Assembly: GCA_905234075.1 (NCBI GenBank)
Contig: CAJOGI010000001.1
Coordinates: 124,001-188,000, forward strand
From: an uncultured Synergistales bacterium
GTDB taxonomy: Bacteria; Synergistota; Synergistia; Synergistales; Aminobacteriaceae
Direction of reading: 5' to 3'
DNA: 64,000 bases
Made by a program: the position numbers and the translations under genes. The stretch's first letter is position 1. Every line of letters begins with the position of its first letter. Below the pieces are notes generated by a model that saw nothing but the letters and a program-made list of their open reading frames with translations, did not search any database and had not been told where the DNA came from. Below are positions 15,473-23,803 of the stretch, one piece after another.

Positions 15473-17692
15473 TTATCTTGTTCTTGGCGGTCTGTGAGAA
15501 CGTGCGCTTCTTCTTTCAGCTCTCTCGGATCTCTCGGCTGCACTGGTTCTTTCTGTCCGCGCTGAACGTCTTGCAGCTCTTGCGGCACGTCTGTCTGTCT
15601 CGTGTCTTGTCTCGGTCTGTGCTGCGGGCTCCGGCTCTTCCGCGTTTAACTCTTCGTCCGTCGGAATGTGTACAGGCTCAGGAGCAGGCTCTGTTTTTTT
15701 CTTGATGGGCTGCCAAATTAAATCAGCTATCAGCAGCGACAAACAGGACAAAGGATTTTCAGACGCATAATGAGAAAAGCAGCCGATAATTTCCCGCGCA
15801 TAATCCGAATATTTTTTTTCTTCGAGAATTATTGCAAGCTCATTCAAAGCTATAGCCGCAAAAGCATTCGCAGAAGGCAGAGCGTTATCTTCAGCCGACT
15901 TCATTCTAATAAAAATATTCGGAGCGTTCTCAAGAGATAAATATAAACCGCCGTTTTTTTCGTCCCAAAATTTTTTAATCATTATTTCGGCAAGCGATTG
16001 CGCCATGTTTAACCAGTCGCTTAACTGCTTTTCGCCGGCATTGAAATGTTTAGCGGCCTTGTAAAGTTCAACTATTCCCCATAATAAAAAAGCGTAGTCT
16101 TCTGTTATGGCTTCTATCTCTGCGTGTCCGTCTATCCATACTCTGCGCCAGTTATTATTTTTATCGGGAAAATTTTTTTGAATGAATAATGCGGCTCTTT
16201 CGGCAATGTCGCGCCACTCTGATTGCTCAAACGCAACAGAAGCTCTCGCAAGTGCGCCTATAGTCAAACCGTTCCAGCCCATTAAAATTTTATTGTCGCT
16301 CGCTAACGGGTATCTTTTATCACGGACTGCGAGCAAAATTTTACGGCACTCGAATAACCTCCGCCCGACTTCCGCGCCTTTTATTCCGTAACGTTTGGCA
16401 AGGTCAGTAACTGTCGAAGCCTCATATAAAATATTCCAGCTCATTTGAGAACCGGCGAGTTCATTTCCGAAATTTCCGCTCGGTAAAACAGCATAAGCAG
16501 CGCAGAATAATCCCGCGTCGCCTTCTGGCAAAATTTTTTTCAATTCGTCCTCGTTCCATAAATAATAGCGTCCTTCGCCTTCAGGAGTGTCTCCGCCTAT
16601 CGCGGCCCTGAATCCCTGAGAATATGCAGTGCTGTCGGAAAAATCACGGGTGAGACAAAAAATTATATCTTCAGCCATTAATCTATGAAAAGAATTTTGA
16701 TTAAGTTCCTGAGATTTCGCGACAGTCAATAAAATCATGGCCTGATCGCATAATAATTTTTCAAAGTGGGGAACGAGCCAGCGTTCGTCAATCGCATAAC
16801 GTGAAAAGCCTCCGCCTAAATGGTCGTGAATGCCTCCGCGCCACATTCGCCGTAGAGTTATATCGACCATAGTTAGAGCGTCGGATTTATCTCGCTTTGA
16901 TGCGCCGGAATTTTCTTCAGCCTGTTTTAATAAAAATAATAATTTATTAGGCTCAGGAAATTTCGGAGCTTTTCCGAAACCGCCCCAGCGTAAATCAAAA
17001 ATTCTGCGCATGTCGCTCAATGCTTCGTAGGCTTTTATTTTTCCGATGCGTCCGCCCGTTTTATATTTTGCGCCTGAAAGAATTTCAAATTTTTGATTGA
17101 CGGCTAGTGCAAGTTCATTCGCTGCGCGTTCAACGTCATCGCGCTGTTTTGTCCAGAGCCATTTAATACGCGGAAATAAATCCGTAATTCCGGGCATCTG
17201 TCCCGTCGTTCTTTTGGGAAGCCAAGTCGTGCAGAAAAAAGGCCGTCCGTCAGGCAGCAAAAAAATATTCAGAGGCCAGCCCGCGCTCCCGTTTTGAATC
17301 CTGCAGACCTCCATAAATAAATTATCAAGTTCCGGGTGTTCTTCTCTGTCAACTTTAACGGGAATACAAGTTTCATTTATGAAGCCTGCGACTTCAGGAT
17401 CGCTAAAGCAGTCTCTGTTCATGACACCGCACCAGTGTTCGGAAGAATATCCGATTGATAAAAAAATCGGCCTGTCCTCGCGCTCTGCGGTCTCGAAGGC
17501 TTCATTTCCCCAAGCGTACCAGCCTACGGGATTTTTTGCGTGCTGTAAAAGGTACGGGCTTAACTCGCCTCCTAAATGATTTACAGGGACAAAAGATTTT
17601 TTTTCAACACGGGTGGCGGCTTCTTCGGTGTATTCACCGTAAGCAGCCAGATAGCCTAATTCATTTATAAAATTATTATCAGTCGGCGGCAT
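15473..17692 (-). CDS. DUF255 thioredoxin-fold / (alpha/alpha)6-barrel protein (YyaL/SPATA20 family)
   Basis: The N-terminal region (about residues 35-190) is the DUF255 thioredoxin-like domain: ELSPYLLQHAKNPVGWYAWG, then DRPIFLSIGYSSEHWCGVMN. The rest (~200-690) is a six-hairpin glycosidase-like barrel with WGGFGKAPKFPEPN and GGIHDHLGGGFSRYAIDERW. Most family members read CHWCHVM at the CxxC; here the first Cys is lost (SEHWCGVM), leaving one Cys. The last ~50 residues are a low-complexity Arg/Ala/Ser/Glu tail unlike the family. It overlaps the HAD gene by 14 bases. The biochemical role of the family is not settled. The start may be slightly downstream. Confidence 0.85.
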   Translation of the reverse strand: MPPTDNNFINELGYLAAYGEYTEEAATRVEKKSFVPVNHLGGELSPYLLQHAKNPVGWYAWGNEAFETAEREDRPIFLSIGYSSEHWCGVMNRDCFSDPEVAGFINETCIPVKVDREEHPELDNLFMEVCRIQNGSAGWPLNIFLLPDGRPFFCTTWLPKRTTGQMPGITDLFPRIKWLWTKQRDDVERAANELALAVNQKFEILSGAKYKTGGRIGKIKAYEALSDMRRIFDLRWGGFGKAPKFPEPNKLLFLLKQAEENSGASKRDKSDALTMVDITLRRMWRGGIHDHLGGGFSRYAIDERWLVPHFEKLLCDQAMILLTVAKSQELNQNSFHRLMAEDIIFCLTRDFSDSTAYSQGFRAAIGGDTPEGEGRYYLWNEDELKKILPEGDAGLFCAAYAVLPSGNFGNELAGSQMSWNILYEASTVTDLAKRYGIKGAEVGRRLFECRKILLAVRDKRYPLASDNKILMGWNGLTIGALARASVAFEQSEWRDIAERAALFIQKNFPDKNNNWRRVWIDGHAEIEAITEDYAFLLWGIVELYKAAKHFNAGEKQLSDWLNMAQSLAEIMIKKFWDEKNGGLYLSLENAPNIFIRMKSAEDNALPSANAFAAIALNELAIILEEKKYSDYAREIIGCFSHYASENPLSCLSLLIADLIWQPIKKKTEPAPEPVHIPTDEELNAEEPEPAAQTETRHETDRRAARAARRSARTERTSAAERSERAERRSARSHRPPRTR

Positions 17693-18329
17693 CCTTTTCT
17701 ACTATCTCTATTAATTCTTCGAGCGAGTCAATACTTTTCCACGCGCCTAATAAATTAAATTCTTCCGCAGTAAAATTCCCTTTTGTTATTCCGATACCGC
17801 GAACTTCCGCGCCGAGTGCCGTTAGAATATCAATGTCAGCGTCCCCGACGTAAACGGCATTTTCTTTTGAAATATTCAAGTGCTTCAAAAGTTCGTTAAT
17901 CATTGCCGGATTAGGTTTATAAGGCAATTTCCCGTAAGGTTCTAAAGCTCCGACAATCTCATCGAAATACTGCGCAAGCCCTGTGCGTTCGAGAACACTG
18001 CGCGGAGTTTCACGATTAGATACGACGGCTAATTTAACGCCCATCTCTTTAAGTTTTATTAATGTCGGCACGGTATCTTCAAATGGTTTTATTAATTCAC
18101 GTTCAAATTTTTTGCTGGCTTCGCGGTAAATTTTTATCCATTCGGGACGATACTCGCCTAAAAGTCCCTCACAAAATGTCGGGATAGGCGTTGCTATATA
18201 TTTCATTGTTAATTCATGAGAAACTTTCGGCAGTCCCTCATGCTCTGCTACGTAATTAAAACCGGCCATGATCGCATAACTTGAGTCTACAATCGTCATG
18301 TCGTGGTCAAAAATCATTAACTTAATCAC
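17679..18329 (-). CDS. HAD-superfamily phosphatase (phosphoglycolate-phosphatase-like)
   Basis: HAD motifs are all present: FDHDMTIVDS (nucleophile and acid Asp), VVSNRE (motif II), YKPNPAMI (motif III Lys) and YVGDADIDI (motif IV). The helical cap lies between motifs I and II. This layout fits Gph/PpaX-type small-molecule phosphatases; the substrate cannot be told. I chose GTG 18329 (216 residues, VIKLMIFDHDMT) because GGGGGAA lies 12 bases upstream and it overlaps the stop of the BrnA-like gene in a GTGA junction. An ATG nine codons upstream (18356) would also be open. It is translationally coupled to the antitoxin-like gene. Confidence 0.83.
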   Translation of the reverse strand: MIKLMIFDHDMTIVDSSYAIMAGFNYVAEHEGLPKVSHELTMKYIATPIPTFCEGLLGEYRPEWIKIYREASKKFERELIKPFEDTVPTLIKLKEMGVKLAVVSNRETPRSVLERTGLAQYFDEIVGALEPYGKLPYKPNPAMINELLKHLNISKENAVYVGDADIDILTALGAEVRGIGITKGNFTAEEFNLLGAWKSIDSLEELIEIVEKDAAD

Positions 18330-18586
18330 TGAATAAAATTTCCCCCTATGTTCCAAGCTGTCGAGGCTTGCTGCTTTTTGACGTAATCAGATAAGAATGA
18401 ATTTATTAAATCACTCATTCTATTAAGATATCCTTTGCCTGTATGCCGGAAGTGTTCTGCTACCCTTCTATTAATAGCGAGATACATTATTTCATTTTCA
18501 GGCGTACAGCTAAGCCAATTCGGACTATTTAATTCTTCTTCCGTAAGCTCCGGCATATCCGAGCAGTCAATGTCCTCATCTTTCAA
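18326..18586 (-). CDS. Orphan BrnA-like (ribbon-helix-helix type) antitoxin
   Basis: The 86-residue protein has the BrnA antitoxin pattern in its C-terminal half: LAINRRVAEHFRHTGKGYLN, then RMSDLINSFLSDYV. The N-terminal half is acidic (DEDIDCSDMPELTEEELNS). BrnA normally neutralises and represses a BrnT toxin encoded just upstream, but no BrnT-like gene is found here; the next upstream gene is a membrane protein. It may be a solitary DNA-binding regulator or a leftover of a lost pair. Its stop overlaps the start of the HAD phosphatase gene. Confidence 0.7.
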   Translation of the reverse strand: MKDEDIDCSDMPELTEEELNSPNWLSCTPENEIMYLAINRRVAEHFRHTGKGYLNRMSDLINSFLSDYVKKQQASTAWNIGGNFIQ

Positions 18587-18635
18587 AGTCAGTTGCCATC
18601 TTTCTTAATTTTTTCCATTCAAATTGTATTTTCTC

Positions 18636-19031
18636 TTACCTTCTCAAACTATTTCCCATGTTTCTAAGCATATCATTGCGGGATTGGGAATTACTGATTT
18701 GAGAATTAACGCTGGACTGGGACCAATATTTTTTTGCGAATATGCTGACCCAATTTACTCCGAACATTTCAAGGATCATCGTAACGCCAAAGAATACCCA
18801 GACGAGTACGGCAAGAAAAGCAATTATTCTGAAGCTCGCGCCTATCGTTCTGTCTGCGGCTCTCTCAAGCTCCTTTATTTCGTGTTCTGCGGCTTTCCGT
18901 TCTTCGCGGTTTAATTTTTTTTCTTCGCGCCTGATTCTGAATATCCTCCAAAGGCTTGCACCTCCCTGTGCCCATTGAAAGAGTCCTATCAAAAATATAC
19001 TCGCTCCGATAAATCCGGCTAAAAGCCCCAT
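18636..19031 (-). CDS. Small membrane protein with central coiled coil, unknown function
   Basis: The 131-residue protein has a hydrophobic segment at ~3-22, a charged coiled-coil-like stretch (RIRREEKKLNREERKAAEHE) at ~30-58 and a second membrane segment at ~65-90, then a Ser/Asn-rich tail. The ATG has a strong AGGAGGTG 7 bases upstream, so it is a real gene. I do not recognise the family. It may share a transcript with the BrnA-like and HAD genes 50 bases downstream. Confidence 0.6.
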   Translation of the reverse strand: MGLLAGFIGASIFLIGLFQWAQGGASLWRIFRIRREEKKLNREERKAAEHEIKELERAADRTIGASFRIIAFLAVLVWVFFGVTMILEMFGVNWVSIFAKKYWSQSSVNSQISNSQSRNDMLRNMGNSLRR

Positions 19032-19130
19032 AAATTTTCACCTCCTCAATTATTTTTATTTTCGTGATTTTCTATGTGTTATTATAACTTCAAAGAAAAA
19101 TTTTCACTCAGTCAGGCGGTTTTTAACAAA

Positions 19131-19826
19131 ATGAAATTTATTATTGCGGGCATAGGTCCGGGCAATCCCGATTTAATTACCCTGTCGGTTCTCAATGAAG
19201 CTGAAAGTTCTGATTTTATTTTAGTTCCGAGAGCTCATGATGATGACAAGCCCGGCATCGCTGAAAAAATTATTGCTCAACATTTGCCGGAGAAAAAGAT
19301 TATTCATATTTATTTTCCTATGACTAAAGATTCAAAACGGCGCGGAGAAATTATTTCTGAACAATTATTTAACATTGAAGATAAAATAGAATTTGCAAAA
19401 AAAATTTTCTTCCCTGTTATCGGCGACTCTATGCTTTATTCAACGGGCGCATATTTAATCGAAGAAGCAAAAAAAATTTTTCCTTATATCGAAGTTGATT
19501 TCATTCCGGGAATTTCTGCACATTCTGCCGCGTGCGCCTGCGCTCAAAGATTTATGGCAATGTCGGAAGAAATTTTCAGCGTCATTCCCGGCACAGCTGA
19601 TCCTGAAAAAATTTTGAGCGTCTTGAAAAATTCTGACGCAGCAGCAATATATAAGCCGACAGCGTTAAAAAATAAAAATATTATTAATTTCATAAAAAAT
19701 TCCTGCAAAAAAATTATTCGCGTTGATTTCGCCGGCATATCTGAAAAAGAAAAAATTTTTTACGGCTTTGAAGCCCTCGAAAATATTAACGAATATCTTT
19801 CAATAATTTTAATCTGGAAAAATTAA
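19131..19826 (+). CDS. cbiL: Precorrin-2 C20-methyltransferase
   Basis: The 231-residue tetrapyrrole methylase starts MKFIIAGIGPGNPDLITL, the SAM-binding N-terminus, and has VIGDSMLYSTGAYLIEE and DFIPGISAHSAACA, which distinguish the CbiL/CobI group. The enzyme adds a methyl group at C20 of (cobalt-)precorrin-2 in cobalamin synthesis. The family usually has GDP at the loop where this protein has GDS. The chosen ATG 19131 fits the family N-terminus; an in-frame ATG at 19074 would add 19 unrelated residues. No other cobalamin genes are in this window. The next gene follows after 6 bases. Confidence 0.82.
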   Translation: MKFIIAGIGPGNPDLITLSVLNEAESSDFILVPRAHDDDKPGIAEKIIAQHLPEKKIIHIYFPMTKDSKRRGEIISEQLFNIEDKIEFAKKIFFPVIGDSMLYSTGAYLIEEAKKIFPYIEVDFIPGISAHSAACACAQRFMAMSEEIFSVIPGTADPEKILSVLKNSDAAAIYKPTALKNKNIINFIKNSCKKIIRVDFAGISEKEKIFYGFEALENINEYLSIILIWKN

Positions 19827-19832
19827 AATTAA

Positions 19833-20708
19833 ATGCAAAATCTTTTGCGCGGCGAATTAAATTTAACGCTCGATATAATTTTAGGACTTGCAGTCGGCGA
19901 GATAATCATCAGGCTTGGGCTTGCTGATTTAATCCTAAAAAAAATTTCGCGTCTCAAAATTCCTCCCGTAACTGCCTTAGCCGTCGCTTTGAGCGCAGGT
20001 TCGTCAAAGACAGGAGCCGGTGTCATAGCGTCAGCTCTCGAAAAAAAACAAATTTCAGAGCGCACCGCTATATGGTCAGTTTTAATGCTTCCTTTTCCGT
20101 CATATTTAAGACGCTGGCCGGGAACTTTTGCTCTTGCTGTCGGAATGGCAGGAAATGCCGGAGCTTTTTTTGCGCTGTCTTTATTATTGCGGAGTGTCGC
20201 AAGATTTTTTTTAGCCTACTTGGCTGTAAGGGACGAACAAAATTCAGATTTAATTATTCCCGAAAAAAAAATTAAAGATAAATTTAATTTCGCAGTCATT
20301 AAAAAATTATTAAAAACTCTCCCGTATGCTTGGGGATTTTTCGCGCTTGCTTACTTGCTTGTGCCCCTGCTCAATAAATTTTTCGAGACTAATATAAAAT
20401 TTTTTTCGTTCCTTCCGTTAGCAGGCTGGACCGTCGCGGCAGGCTCGGTCGCTCACGTGTCGGCGGCTCTTGCTCTTGCCGGAGGCTCGCTCGCGTCAGG
20501 AGAACTTAACACGGCACAGACGGCCTTTGCGTTGATACTCGGCAGCGGACTCGGAACGGCAACTAGAATTTTACGACAGAACGCCGGATATTATTTCGGG
20601 CTTTTTCCTATCTCAACGGCAAAAAAAATGCTCCTCATGAATTTTGTTACAATCATGCCGCTGATTTTATTAAATTTGATTTTTGCAGGTTTAGCTTTAT
20701 TATTTTAA
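19833..20708 (+). CDS. Polytopic membrane protein, nucleoside-recognition (Gate)-like
   Basis: The 291-residue protein has about eight hydrophobic segments and the central SAGSSKTGAGVIASALEKKQ and YLRRWPGTFALAVGMAGNAG loops, which resemble the Gate/nucleoside-recognition transporter-like family. It is 6 bases after cbiL, so a link to corrinoid or cobalt movement is possible, but this is only neighbourhood inference. No clear ribosome binding site precedes ATG 19833, which suggests translation coupled to cbiL. Confidence 0.55.
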   Translation: MQNLLRGELNLTLDIILGLAVGEIIIRLGLADLILKKISRLKIPPVTALAVALSAGSSKTGAGVIASALEKKQISERTAIWSVLMLPFPSYLRRWPGTFALAVGMAGNAGAFFALSLLLRSVARFFLAYLAVRDEQNSDLIIPEKKIKDKFNFAVIKKLLKTLPYAWGFFALAYLLVPLLNKFFETNIKFFSFLPLAGWTVAAGSVAHVSAALALAGGSLASGELNTAQTAFALILGSGLGTATRILRQNAGYYFGLFPISTAKKMLLMNFVTIMPLILLNLIFAGLALLF

Positions 20709-20733
20709 TTAAATTTAGAAGTGAGGACTTTAC

Positions 20734-21390
20734 ATGAATATTAATATTTACGTGCAGGAAGAAAATTTAATTTCGGAAATAAAAAAGATTTTTAGCAGCG
20801 GCCTTACCTATAAATTTTATGATGAGTTGAATATTTTTGTTGCTAAAGATTTCTCTAAAATTCTTGACGCTTCAGCAGAGCGCGAACATCAAAAACGTTT
20901 GGTCGAAATGGCTCATCAGGATTATCTGACGGGCCTTGCTACGCGCTGGTATCTTCAGGAATATGTGCAGAACATTCAGCACGAAGAAAATTTGACGTGC
21001 ATTTATTTTGATTTAGATAATTTTAAGTATGTCAATGACACTTACGGACATCAGGCCGGAGACAGAGCTTTAGCCGCGACTGCTGAAATGATGCAGAGAG
21101 AATTTTCTGATGGGCTTGCCGCTCGAATGGGCGGCGATGAATTTATGGTAGTTCTGCCGGGCCTTAGGACTCTTGACGAAGTAGAAGCGAAAGTCAACAC
21201 ATTTATAAAAAATCTTTCTGATTATTATAAAACCATGCCGACGATGAAAAAACTTTCAGTGAGCGCAGGAATATCTCAAAAATTAAGCGGCTCGGAAAAA
21301 TCTATTGACGTTCTTATTCATGAAAGCGACACTGCTCTTTACGCCGCTAAAAAGTCAGGAAAAAATTGCTGTAGAATATATAACAGGTAG
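20734..21390 (+). CDS. GGDEF-domain diguanylate cyclase
   Basis: Residues ~65-215 form a GGDEF domain: DYLTGLATRWYLQEY, CIYFDLDNFKYVNDTYGHQA and the catalytic MGGDEF. The enzyme makes cyclic di-GMP from two GTP. The RxxD inhibitory site usually found five residues before GGDEF is not present, so product inhibition may be missing. The N-terminal ~60 residues (starting MNINIYVQEENLISEIKK) form a short input part without a known domain, and there is no membrane segment. AGTGAGGAC lies upstream of ATG 20734. The stop codon lies inside a heptad repeat (21385-21416). Confidence 0.88.
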   Translation: MNINIYVQEENLISEIKKIFSSGLTYKFYDELNIFVAKDFSKILDASAEREHQKRLVEMAHQDYLTGLATRWYLQEYVQNIQHEENLTCIYFDLDNFKYVNDTYGHQAGDRALAATAEMMQREFSDGLAARMGGDEFMVVLPGLRTLDEVEAKVNTFIKNLSDYYKTMPTMKKLSVSAGISQKLSGSEKSIDVLIHESDTALYAAKKSGKNCCRIYNR

Positions 21391-21416
21391 AGGTTAGGAA
21401 TTAGGAGTTAGGAATT
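21385..21416 (+). repeat. Heptad array overlapping the GGDEF gene stop codon
   Basis: CAGGTAGAGGTTAGGAA followed by TTAGGAGTTAGGAATT. The TAG stop of the diguanylate cyclase gene (21388-21390) is part of the first unit. Confidence 0.75.
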
Positions 21417-21479
21417 AAAAAAAACTAATTACTTAATTTTTACTTAAATAAAATTAATTTTTAGAGAGGAGTTTTCTAC

Positions 21480-23357
21480 GTGAAAATATTATTAGTTTTA
21501 TCGTTCGTTCTTTTGTTTTACTCGCAGGCATTCGCGGCTCTTCCTCCGTTAATTCCGATGGAGGACTTTTTCAAAAATGCTGAGTCGGCAGCCTTTGCAA
21601 TTTCCCCAGACGGAAAAAAACTGGCCTTCGTCCGTTCATGGGAGCGCAGAATGAACGTTTATGTCCGTGATATTGCGACAGGCGAAGAAAAAAGAATTAC
21701 ATCAGCAACTGAACGAGACATTGCCGGATTTTTCTGGAAGGGCAATGACAAAATCGTTTACGCTCAGGACGCAGGCGGCGATGAAAATTTCCATGTATAT
21801 ATAACTGACATAAAAGGCTCTAAAGTTAAAGATTTAACGCCGTTTGAAAAAGTCCGCGCAGGAATTATTGACGACCTTGAAGACGACCCTAATCACATGT
21901 TAATCGAAATGAACAGGAGAAACCCTGAAGTCTTTGACGTTTACAGATGCGATATAAATACGGGCGAGCTTGTGCAAATCGCTGAAAATCCCGGCGGAAT
22001 TATCGGCTGGATGACTGACCATGACGGAAAATTAAGAGCGGCTGTTGAAACAGACGGCGTGAATACTAGCTTTTTATACAGAACGACTGAAGACGAGCCC
22101 TTCAGAGTATTAAAGACTACGAACTTCAAAGAAACTTTCGAGCCTGCTCTCTTTGCTTATGATAATAAGATGATGTATATCGAGAGCAATTTAAGCAGCG
22201 ATAAGACAGCTATATATACTTTTGACCCCGAAGAAAATAAAGTGCTCGATTTAGTTTTCTCGCATGATCAAGTTGACGTAGGAAGCATTATGCACTCAAA
22301 GAAGCGCAAAAAAATCACGGGCGTAACTTTCACGACGGACAAGCGACACTATAAATTTTTTGACGAGGACAGACAAGAGCTACAAAAATCTATTGACGCT
22401 TTCTTCCCTAAATATGAAGCAGTCGTTTCCGACATGGACGATGACGAGCGCAGAGTTATCGTCAGAACTTACAGCGACAAGACACGCGGAGCTTATTATC
22501 TTTTTGATAGAAAAGACAACTCGATTTCAAAACTTGCGGAGCTTTCTACTTGGCTCAAAGAAGAGCAGATGGCTCCCATGAAAGCAATAACTTATAAATC
22601 ACGCGACGGCTTGACCATTCACGGCTATATAACAGTGCCGGAAGGTGTCGAGGCTAAAAATCTTCCCTTAGTCGTAATTCCTCACGGAGGTCCGAGCGCA
22701 AGAGATGTCTGGGGCTTTGACTCTGTAGCTCAATTCTTAGCGAACAGGGGCCTTGCAGTTTTACAGGTTAATTTTAGAGGCTCGACGGGCTACGGAAAAG
22801 CTTTCTGGCAGGCCGGTTTCAAACAGTGGGGCAGAAAAATGCAGGACGATGTTACTGACGGCGTATTATGGGCGGTCGAGCAGGGCATCGCGGATAGAAA
22901 CAGGCTTGCAATTTTCGGAGGAAGTTACGGCGGTTACGCGGCACTTGCCGGAGCGACGTTTACCCCTGATTTATACGCCTGCGCCGTAAGCTACGTAGGG
23001 CCTTCAAATATTTTCACTCTGCTTGAGACAATTCCGCCTTACTGGAAGCCTTTTATCGAAATGGAATACGAAGAGATCGGCGACCCCGTGAAAGATAAAG
23101 AACTTCTCGAAGCAATTTCGCCGGTGTTCCATGCGGAGAATATAAAAATTCCGCTCTTTGTAGCTCAGGGCGCGAACGATCCTAGAGTTAATAAAGCCGA
23201 GTCGGATCAGATTGTCGAGGCAGTAAGAAAAGCCGGAAAAGAAGTTATTTACATGGTAAAAGATAACGAAGGGCACGGCTTCCACAACGAGGAAAACAGA
23301 TTTGACTTCTTCAGGCAGATGGAAGAGTTCTTCAAAAAATATTTAGGCTCACGGTAA
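21480..23357 (+). CDS. Secreted S9-family peptidase (acylaminoacyl/dipeptidyl peptidase-like)
   Basis: A signal peptide (KILLVLSFVLLFYSQAFA) precedes a beta-propeller region (about residues 30-370) and a C-terminal alpha/beta-hydrolase domain. The catalytic triad is visible: Ser ~482 in GGSYGGYAAL, Asp ~567 in GANDPRV and His ~599 in EGHGFH. Also present is the oxyanion-hole motif IPHGGPSARD. It would cleave oligopeptides in the periplasm or outside the cell, in keeping with a peptide-fermenting lifestyle. The GTG start at 21480 follows GAGGAG by 9 bases. It is transcribed alone and ends at a bidirectional terminator. Confidence 0.9.
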   Translation: MKILLVLSFVLLFYSQAFAALPPLIPMEDFFKNAESAAFAISPDGKKLAFVRSWERRMNVYVRDIATGEEKRITSATERDIAGFFWKGNDKIVYAQDAGGDENFHVYITDIKGSKVKDLTPFEKVRAGIIDDLEDDPNHMLIEMNRRNPEVFDVYRCDINTGELVQIAENPGGIIGWMTDHDGKLRAAVETDGVNTSFLYRTTEDEPFRVLKTTNFKETFEPALFAYDNKMMYIESNLSSDKTAIYTFDPEENKVLDLVFSHDQVDVGSIMHSKKRKKITGVTFTTDKRHYKFFDEDRQELQKSIDAFFPKYEAVVSDMDDDERRVIVRTYSDKTRGAYYLFDRKDNSISKLAELSTWLKEEQMAPMKAITYKSRDGLTIHGYITVPEGVEAKNLPLVVIPHGGPSARDVWGFDSVAQFLANRGLAVLQVNFRGSTGYGKAFWQAGFKQWGRKMQDDVTDGVLWAVEQGIADRNRLAIFGGSYGGYAALAGATFTPDLYACAVSYVGPSNIFTLLETIPPYWKPFIEMEYEEIGDPVKDKELLEAISPVFHAENIKIPLFVAQGANDPRVNKAESDQIVEAVRKAGKEVIYMVKDNEGHGFHNEENRFDFFRQMEEFFKKYLGSR

Positions 23358-23360
23358 AAA

Positions 23361-23399
23361 TAAAAGTCCCCCCGAAATTTCGAGGGGATTTATTTTTTC
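23361..23399. terminator. Bidirectional Rho-independent terminator
   Basis: TCCCCCCGAAA and TTTCGAGGGGA form an 11-bp stem with one mismatch, with A-rich sequence on the left and a T-run on the right. It separates the convergent S9 peptidase and Rrf2 regulator genes. Confidence 0.85.
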
Positions 23400-23803
23400 T
23401 ATAACTTCATTAAATCTGCAATAGTTATTCCGTCAAAAAAATTATTTATGATGTCGCCGAGCTTCTGCCACATAGGAAGAGTTCTACAATTTTCAGCGCG
23501 CTGGCATTTATTAGGCTTGCATGTGAGGCACTGAACAGGAGCAAGATCTTCATTCATTGCCTCTAAAATTTCGCTGACCTTGCAGTCTTTAGGATTAATC
23601 ACGAGACGATATCCTCCGCCCTTGCCGTGCTGAGTGGCAACAAAATTATTTTTTGACAGCAAAGCCATTAAGCGTTCAGCATATTTTTGTGAGACTTCCT
23701 GATGGTCCGCAAGCTCTCGTGTTGAGATAAAGCCTTCGCCCTGATTTTCAGCCAAGTCGATTAAAAATCTCAGAGCGTATCTTCCGCGTGTTGAAATTAA
23801 CAT
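23399..23803 (-). CDS. Rrf2-family transcriptional regulator
   Basis: The 134-residue protein starts [20 protein letters not shown] and has the winged helix with [10 protein letters not shown], as in Rrf2 proteins (IscR, CymR, NsrR). Four cysteines in [15 protein letters not shown] fit the spacing of members that bind an iron-sulfur cluster, though CymR-like members sense cysteine-synthase complexes instead. Its ATG overlaps the last codons of the sulfhydrylase gene upstream by 7 bases, so it probably controls sulfur amino-acid genes; that is inference from context. Confidence 0.87.
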   Translation of the reverse strand: MLISTRGRYALRFLIDLAENQGEGFISTRELADHQEVSQKYAERLMALLSKNNFVATQHGKGGGYRLVINPKDCKVSEILEAMNEDLAPVQCLTCKPNKCQRAENCRTLPMWQKLGDIINNFFDGITIADLMKL

